A program made the translations under genes and the position numbers. The notes under the pieces were generated by a model. The model saw nothing but the letters and a program-made list of their open reading frames with translations, made no database searches and was not told where the DNA came from. From positions 144,594-208,593 of the forward strand of contig NZ_DLHM01000006.1 of NCBI RefSeq assembly GCF_002483205.1: a stretch of 64,000 nt of DNA, given 5' to 3'. Origin of the DNA: Flavihumibacter sp. UBA7668. GTDB taxonomy: Bacteria; Bacteroidota; Bacteroidia; Chitinophagales; Chitinophagaceae. Positions 58,854 to 64,000 of this stretch are shown here, in pieces (position 1 is the stretch's first letter; each line of letters starts with the position of its first letter).

Positions 58854-60446
58854 ATGTTGCATTTGCAGAACCTATCGTATTCCCATTCAAATAAGACAGT
58901 ATTATTTCAAAATCTTCAATTGCACCTGCATGCGAAGGAGAAAATGGCTATAATTGGCAATAATGGTGTAGGTAAATCTACCTTGTTAAAAATAATAGCA
59001 GGAGAGTTCTTCGTATCTGCCGGCCAATTGAAAACCTCGGCTGATCCCTATTATATACCTCAAATTTTTGGGCAATTTAATGATTGGACCATTGCAAAAG
59101 CTATGCGGGTTGAAACCAAATGGAAGGCACTCAAATCTATTCTCAATGGAAATGTATCAGAACTTCAGCTTGAATTATTACAGGATGACTGGACGATTGA
59201 GGATCGTTGCAGGGAAGCATTGGCCTATTGGCAATTGTTTAAGGTGGACCTCGATCAAACCATTGGTTCTCTAAGTGGCGGACAAAAAACGAAAGTTTTT
59301 TTAGCCGGAATACAGGTTCATCAACCGGACCTGATATTGCTGGATGAACCCAGTAATTACCTGGATCTTGAAGCAAGGAATTGTTTGTATCAATTCCTGC
59401 AATCCTGTTCCTGTGCCATGATTGTTGTTAGTCATGATCGTAATTTATTGAATTTACTGGATGCTGTAGGAGAATTGAATGCAACCGGCATTAAATATTA
59501 TGGTGGTAATTATGAATTTTATCTGGATCAGAAAAAAAAGGAGCACCAGGCCCTGCAGGAAGATATTGCAGCAACGGCTAAATCATTGCGTATTGCAAAG
59601 GAAATTGACCGGGAAACAAAAGAACGACAAAATAAATTAAATGCAAGGGGAAAAAATAAACAAGAAAAATCAGGTGTGGCAAAAATTATGATGAATACAC
59701 TTCGGAATAATGCTGAAAAAACAAGTGCAAAATTGAAGAATATACATGCGGAAAAAGTGCAGGGGCTGAAGCAGGAATTACAATCGCTTCGATCAGCTAT
59801 CCCGAACCCAAACCAAATGAAAATGGAATGGGATGCATCCGCATTACATGTGGGAAAACGACTTTTTGCAGCAGAAGGAATGAATATACAATTTGCAGAA
59901 CAGCAGGCTCTCTGGAAAAAACCAATCAGCTGGCTTCTAAACAGTGGTGAGAGGTGGGTGATTAAAGGAAAGAATGGCGTTGGCAAAACTACGCTGTTGC
60001 AAATTTTACTTGGAAGTATCGAACCAACCATTGGTTCCATTTTCCGTTCGGAATGCAGAACTGTTTATATTGATCAGGAATATTCTTTGGTTAATAGAAA
60101 ATTGACAGTGTATGAATTGGCCAGAGAGTTCAACCGGACCGGTTTTGAAGAACATGAAATCAATATTCGGTTACATCGATTTTTATTTGACAAAGGAGAT
60201 TGGAATACATCCTGCCAGGAACTCAGTGGAGGGGAGCGAATGCGTCTTTTACTCTGTTGTTTGAATATAAGTCAGCAATCCCCCGATTTAATACTATTGG
60301 ATGAGCCGACAAATAACCTTGATCTGGAGAATCTGGAAATCCTTACAAAAGCAATTAATCAATATAAGGGTACTCTCATTGTGGTTTCCCATGATGAAAA
60401 TTTTCTTAAGGATATTAAGGCGAATAGTGAATTTACATTGGAATGA
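58854..60446 (+). CDS. ABC-F family ATPase (ribosome-associated type)
   Basis: The protein has 530 aa from ATG 58854 (MLHLQNLSYSHSNKTVLF). An ATG 45 bases earlier is possible but adds residues atypical for the family. There are two ATP-binding cassettes without membrane segments. Cassette 1: IIGNNGVGKSTLLK, LSGGQKTKVFL, LILLDEPSNYLDLEAR. The charged linker of about 80 residues (TAKSLRIAKEIDRETKERQ) is the P-site tRNA-interacting motif region. Cassette 2: GKNGVGKTTLLQI, LSGGERMRLLL, LILLDEPTNNLDLEN. ABC-F proteins act on the ribosome in translation or antibiotic protection. Subfamily not determined. Confidence 0.93.
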   Translation: MLHLQNLSYSHSNKTVLFQNLQLHLHAKEKMAIIGNNGVGKSTLLKIIAGEFFVSAGQLKTSADPYYIPQIFGQFNDWTIAKAMRVETKWKALKSILNGNVSELQLELLQDDWTIEDRCREALAYWQLFKVDLDQTIGSLSGGQKTKVFLAGIQVHQPDLILLDEPSNYLDLEARNCLYQFLQSCSCAMIVVSHDRNLLNLLDAVGELNATGIKYYGGNYEFYLDQKKKEHQALQEDIAATAKSLRIAKEIDRETKERQNKLNARGKNKQEKSGVAKIMMNTLRNNAEKTSAKLKNIHAEKVQGLKQELQSLRSAIPNPNQMKMEWDASALHVGKRLFAAEGMNIQFAEQQALWKKPISWLLNSGERWVIKGKNGVGKTTLLQILLGSIEPTIGSIFRSECRTVYIDQEYSLVNRKLTVYELAREFNRTGFEEHEINIRLHRFLFDKGDWNTSCQELSGGERMRLLLCCLNISQQSPDLILLDEPTNNLDLENLEILTKAINQYKGTLIVVSHDENFLKDIKANSEFTLE

Positions 60447-60470
60447 GGCAATTTTTGGTATCTTTTAAAT

Positions 60471-62129
60471 ATGAATAAATTGCTTTTTTGCCTCTTCTTA
60501 TCCTGTAGCCTTCAGGCACAACAGGTACCGGACTCGGTAATTACAAAAATTGATTCGATTTTTAAAATGTATACCAGCTCAACACCGGGTTGTGCAGTTG
60601 CTGTGCAGCAAAACGGAGCTGTTGTTTTTCAAAAAGGCTATGGTCTGGCCAATATGGAATATGGAATTCCTATACGTCCGACCACGATATTTCATATAGC
60701 ATCAGAGTCCAAACAATATGTTGCCTTTTGTATTTTGTTGCTGGAGAAAGATGGCAAATTGAAACTGGAAGATGATATCCGGACCTATCTTGATTATGTT
60801 CCAGATTTTGGAAAGAAGATTAGTGTCCGGCAATTGATTCTTCACACCAGCGGATTAAGAGATCAATGGCAATTACTGGCGAATGCCGGTTGGCAATTGG
60901 ATGATGTAATTACGCAGGAACATGTGATCAAACTGGTTTCCAGACAAAACGCATTGAATTTTAATCCCGGTGATGAGTACATGTATTGTAATACCGGATA
61001 CACTTTATTGGCTGAGATAATAAAAAAACTAAGTGGTAAATCGCTCCGGCAATTCGCAGAAGAACGGATTTTTTCTCCCCTTGGCATGAAGGATACACAT
61101 TTTCATGATAATTATCAGGAGTTGGTACCGGGACGCGCGTATTCTTACAATGGTGCTGCAGGAGGTAAATATCAGCATGCTGTTCTTAGTTATTCCATTG
61201 TTGGAGCTACCAGTTTATTTACAACAGTTCTGGATGAGACGAAATGGCTGAATAACCTGGAAACCGGAAAGGTAGGAGGGAAGGAGCTGGTTGACAAAAT
61301 GAAAATTACCGGCGCTTTGAATGATGGCCGGCAGTTGAATTATGCCATGGGACAGGTAATTGGAAAATTCAAAGGTTGGGAGCAAATTGGTCATGGGGGT
61401 GCAGATGCTGGTTATCGGACCTATGCAGTTCGTTATCCCGAAAAACAATTGGGTATCGTTGTATTCAGTAATCTTGGTTTTGCAAATCCGGGCCGGCTGG
61501 CCAACCTGATTGCAGAAGTTTTGATTACCGATACCAAACCTGATACGGTAAAATCACCTGTTTATAAATCGGATACGGTTCTGTTCAAAAAATTAAAGGG
61601 GAAGTATTATACAGAACGTGGTGATTTGGCAGAGCTCTCTTTTTATAAAGGTGGCCTGTTTGTGCGAATGGGAAATGCCGGAATGCCGGTTGAATTGAAG
61701 CTGAGCGAAGAAGCTAAGCATCGGTATAAATTATCATCAGGTGGTACAATGGTGCTAAATCCAAAAGAACTGACCGGTGATTCCATTGTAACATTTGAAA
61801 TCATAAACCCAATTAATAAACAATTTTTTAAAAGGCAACCGTTAAAACCAGTTCCGGTAACAGCTGAATATGAGGGTCGGTTTTACAGTGATGAGCTGGA
61901 AGCATTTTATTCGGTTCAATTCAAAAATGGAAAACTGGAATTGCAACACAGAAAATTTGAAACGGTTCCTCTAACCAATATTGCGCCGGATCAATTTACT
62001 TCCCCATTCTGGTGGATGAGCCATGTCCGTTTTATCCGGGATAAGAATAAAAAAGTAATAGCATTTGAAGTGAACGCGGGAAGGGTGCAGGAGCTGGAGT
62101 ATAGGAAGGTGAATAAGGTGAATAAGTGA
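60471..62129 (+). CDS. Exported serine hydrolase of the class C beta-lactamase family
   Basis: The protein has 552 aa. A signal peptide (MNKLLFCLFLSCSLQAQ) is followed by a beta-lactamase/DD-peptidase-type domain, residues 20-370: nucleophile Ser78 and Lys81 in HIASESKQ (SxxK), Tyr-x-Asn in MYCNTGY, and HGG in QIGHGGADAGY. The C-terminal 180 residues form a beta-rich domain of the type fused to many Bacteroidota members (YYTERGDLAELSFYKGG). Substrate unknown: beta-lactams, D-peptides or esters are all possible. The gene ends in a repeat-rich tail (EYRKVNKVNK). It starts 24 bases after the ABC-F gene and may be co-transcribed. Confidence 0.9.
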   Translation: MNKLLFCLFLSCSLQAQQVPDSVITKIDSIFKMYTSSTPGCAVAVQQNGAVVFQKGYGLANMEYGIPIRPTTIFHIASESKQYVAFCILLLEKDGKLKLEDDIRTYLDYVPDFGKKISVRQLILHTSGLRDQWQLLANAGWQLDDVITQEHVIKLVSRQNALNFNPGDEYMYCNTGYTLLAEIIKKLSGKSLRQFAEERIFSPLGMKDTHFHDNYQELVPGRAYSYNGAAGGKYQHAVLSYSIVGATSLFTTVLDETKWLNNLETGKVGGKELVDKMKITGALNDGRQLNYAMGQVIGKFKGWEQIGHGGADAGYRTYAVRYPEKQLGIVVFSNLGFANPGRLANLIAEVLITDTKPDTVKSPVYKSDTVLFKKLKGKYYTERGDLAELSFYKGGLFVRMGNAGMPVELKLSEEAKHRYKLSSGGTMVLNPKELTGDSIVTFEIINPINKQFFKRQPLKPVPVTAEYEGRFYSDELEAFYSVQFKNGKLELQHRKFETVPLTNIAPDQFTSPFWWMSHVRFIRDKNKKVIAFEVNAGRVQELEYRKVNKVNK

Positions 62130-62160
62130 ATGAGGTGAATAAGTGAATGGGGGAATTGTG
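62110..62160. repeat. GTGAATAAG-type tandem repeat at the hydrolase gene end
   Basis: Units of GTGAATAAG/GTGAATGAG are repeated about five times across the stop of the hydrolase gene (stop 62127-62129), producing the VNKVNK ending. It is related to the GTGAAAG heptamers elsewhere. Confidence 0.55.
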
Positions 62161-62168
62161 AAAGGTAA

Positions 62169-62221
62169 TTTGTCATTAAATTTTTAACGATTTACAATTT
62201 GCGATGGCACGAATCGTTAAA
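62169..62221 (+). promoter_or_regulatory. Promoter-like elements with a palindrome before the 62227 gene
   Basis: TTTG (62169-62172), a 20-base spacer and TACAATTTG (62193-62201; one extra base compared with TAnnTTTG) form a plausible promoter. A 10-bp inverted repeat (TTTAACGATT 62183-62192 with AATCGTTAAA 62212-62221) flanks the -7 region and could be an operator. Confidence 0.4.
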
Positions 62222-62226
62222 TTTCC

Positions 62227-63969
62227 ATGATAAGAACGATTTTATTAGTGGTAATACTTGTGCTAAGTGGAACTGCTTATTCTCAGAAACAAAGCATTAC
62301 CTGGGGCGAAGAATTTAAATTGAAAAAAGGCTCTGGCGATATTAACGTCATATTAAGTGACGAAACAGGAGTTTATATAGAAGAAGAGCATGCTGCCTTG
62401 GGCGCCTATTTCGTAGTAGGATATAGTGTTAGGGAATCAGCAACTTTGGTTAAACTAAATCACCGTCTGGAAGAGGTTTTTAGATCTGACTTTAATCAGG
62501 AACTAAAAGGCAAAGCATTCGAAAATTTCCTGCCTTTTCAAAACAAATTGTTGATCATTGCATCGGAATATAACCGCGGACAGCAAGCATTATTAGTTCA
62601 TGTTGCTGAAATCAATAAAAAATCCGGTCAAATGATGAGTGGCTGGAGAACAGTTGCTACCCTGCCAAAAGTCGAAAAAAAAGACAAAATAGACTTTCGT
62701 ATTTTTCCTAATGCGGATAGTTCGAGGCTGGTGCTCATCTGTACCAGTTCCGGAAGGGAGAAAAACACTTTTCAGGTACAGGAATACGATGACAGGCTGG
62801 AACCCAACTCCGAAAAAGCTACTATTACTAATGAATTTGAATCCAAAACCTATCAGTTGGAGGATGTAATGTATACAAAAGATAAAAAAATCATCCTTGT
62901 TGGAAGGATATTTGAATTCGAAAATGGCAAAAAGAAAAAAGAAAAATTTCTCGATTTCGCAAATTACAATATCCGGTTCTATGATGAAAAAGGAAAGCAG
63001 TCCGGAGAAATAAATACTAATATTAATGGGAAGTGGATTACTTCTACCAAACTATTGATTGGAAAAGAAAATGAACTTTTATTAGCCAGTTTTTATAGTA
63101 AACAAAAAAAAGGAAAGGCAGACGGTTTACTTGTGCAGCGCATAAATTTCAATGATGGAACAATCATAAGTTCAACTGAAAAATCTATAAATTATGCAAT
63201 GGTAAGTAAAGAAGTTACCAATAATGATGAACTTGAAGATGAAGAAGAGAGTAAGGCTGAACGTAAAGAAAGGGCGCGACTGGCAAAATTACAGAATGAA
63301 GGAGAAGGATTTTCCAGCTACATGAAATTCCGCAATATTTTCTACACACCTGATAAGGGGCTGATAATTATGGCGGAACACTTTAGTTACTTTATTTATG
63401 AAAGTTCACATTATTATTCAGGAAGTTCTACAAGACCTTCTCAAACAACTTCTACTCAGATACATGTTTATGAATGTGGTGAAGTGGTGATGTGTAAACT
63501 GGATTCCACCAATCAAATTGCCTGGCTCCAAATATTACCAAAACTCCAAAAAGAATTCATCAGTCAATCAAGTGGCGCAAGCGGTGGTGGTCCTGGGGGC
63601 AGCACCGGCATACATTTCAATAGCTTCTTTTTTCCGAGCGGGCGACCATATTATGCTGGTTTTATGGCAATGCAATTTAAAGACAATATCTTTCTATTAT
63701 TCAATGACCACAAACGGAATTTTAACGTTCTTGAAGCGGGTCAAAATGTTAGCAGAATTGATAAGTATAGCAAATCTGCTTGTTTTTCGGTTAAATTGGA
63801 TATCTACACTGGTAAAATGCAACGTAAATTGATTTTTTCAAATGATGATCAACCTACAGCTATGCCCCGAAAAGCATCTGTCATTGGAAAGGAAGTATAT
63901 ATTATTGGAAAAACTGATCGTATGATGGGAAAAACAAAACTTGCAGTTGGTAAGATTACCACCAGGTGA
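62227..63969 (+). CDS. Exported protein of unknown function
   Basis: The protein has 580 aa with a signal peptide (MIRTILLVVILVLSGTAYSQ). The rest is beta-rich with Lys and Glu runs and a Ser/Gly stretch near residue 460 (SQSSGASGGGPGGS). The repeated strand-turn pattern suggests a propeller or similar fold, but no family is recognised. It stands alone, with a promoter and palindrome upstream. A possible terminator beginning at about 63971 is cut by the window edge. Confidence 0.75.
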   Translation: MIRTILLVVILVLSGTAYSQKQSITWGEEFKLKKGSGDINVILSDETGVYIEEEHAALGAYFVVGYSVRESATLVKLNHRLEEVFRSDFNQELKGKAFENFLPFQNKLLIIASEYNRGQQALLVHVAEINKKSGQMMSGWRTVATLPKVEKKDKIDFRIFPNADSSRLVLICTSSGREKNTFQVQEYDDRLEPNSEKATITNEFESKTYQLEDVMYTKDKKIILVGRIFEFENGKKKKEKFLDFANYNIRFYDEKGKQSGEINTNINGKWITSTKLLIGKENELLLASFYSKQKKGKADGLLVQRINFNDGTIISSTEKSINYAMVSKEVTNNDELEDEEESKAERKERARLAKLQNEGEGFSSYMKFRNIFYTPDKGLIIMAEHFSYFIYESSHYYSGSSTRPSQTTSTQIHVYECGEVVMCKLDSTNQIAWLQILPKLQKEFISQSSGASGGGPGGSTGIHFNSFFFPSGRPYYAGFMAMQFKDNIFLLFNDHKRNFNVLEAGQNVSRIDKYSKSACFSVKLDIYTGKMQRKLIFSNDDQPTAMPRKASVIGKEVYIIGKTDRMMGKTKLAVGKITTR

Positions 63970-64000
63970 TAAAGCCCTTTTTCAATAAAAAAAACCGCAT

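Noticed and set aside
58676..58894. 72-codon frame upstream of the ABC-F gene
   Set aside because: It contains the promoter and overlaps the ABC-F start in another frame; no protein-like features.

Overview
The window reads as a chromosomal segment of a Bacteroidota bacterium, most likely a member of the Chitinophagaceae. Support comes from a SusC/SusD pair, several TonB-dependent receptors with a carboxypeptidase-like N-terminal domain, Bacteroidota-type promoter elements (TTTG about 20 bases before TAnnTTTG), starts without Shine-Dalgarno sequences, FAS1 and GH127 secreted proteins, and an LptD/OstA envelope set. The species cannot be named from the sequence alone.

Layout. 0-7 kb: the end of an outer-membrane barrel gene, a two-way terminator, then a tight minus-strand operon of two very large unrecognised proteins (772 and 918 aa) and a metacaspase-like protease with a C-terminal peptidoglycan-binding-like domain. 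7-16.4 kb: a worn accessory island of immunity-like and unknown genes, several of them frameshifted. An IS630-family element sits inside a reconstructable 58-codon membrane-protein gene. A secreted GH127 enzyme and a TIR-domain protein are intact. 17 kb: tRNA-Leu(CAA). 17.3-24.2 kb: a secreted peroxiredoxin, then a minus-strand group (TonB receptor, ABA4-like protein, membrane protein, Ycf48-like protein) preceded by two Crp/Fnr-type palindromes and a Crp/Fnr regulator gene, then purC. 24.3-31 kb: TonB receptor plus FAS1 lipoprotein, ychF, and an SpmA/SpmB-type membrane protein. 31-39.7 kb: a SusC/SusD locus with a phosphoesterase-propeller fusion, flanked by two closely similar DeoR regulators. 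39.7-47.4 kb: nhaA and envelope genes (OstA-like, MCE, amidase) divergent from lptD. 47.9-50 kb: plsC-type acyltransferase, ung, and a YidB/DUF937-like protein. 50-58 kb: a sugar-catabolic set (Tat-exported Gfo/Idh/MocA oxidoreductase, PmoA-like protein, heme-c propeller dehydrogenase, five-bladed-propeller glycosidase, and a three-domain esterase fusion) with a decayed propeller pseudogene. 58-64 kb: CAP-domain lipoprotein, ABC-F ATPase, class C beta-lactamase-like hydrolase, and a secreted protein of unknown function.

The most notable items are the metacaspase operon with two unknown giant partners, the triple hydrolase fusion, the paired DeoR regulators around SusCD and a phosphoesterase, the FNR-like boxes before a TonB gene, a long inverted repeat with mutually exclusive pairings, and a family of heptamer repeats scattered between genes. 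Gene decay is concentrated in the immunity-like island, while housekeeping genes are intact. This argues for real pseudogenisation, although sequencing error cannot be excluded for the single-base events.
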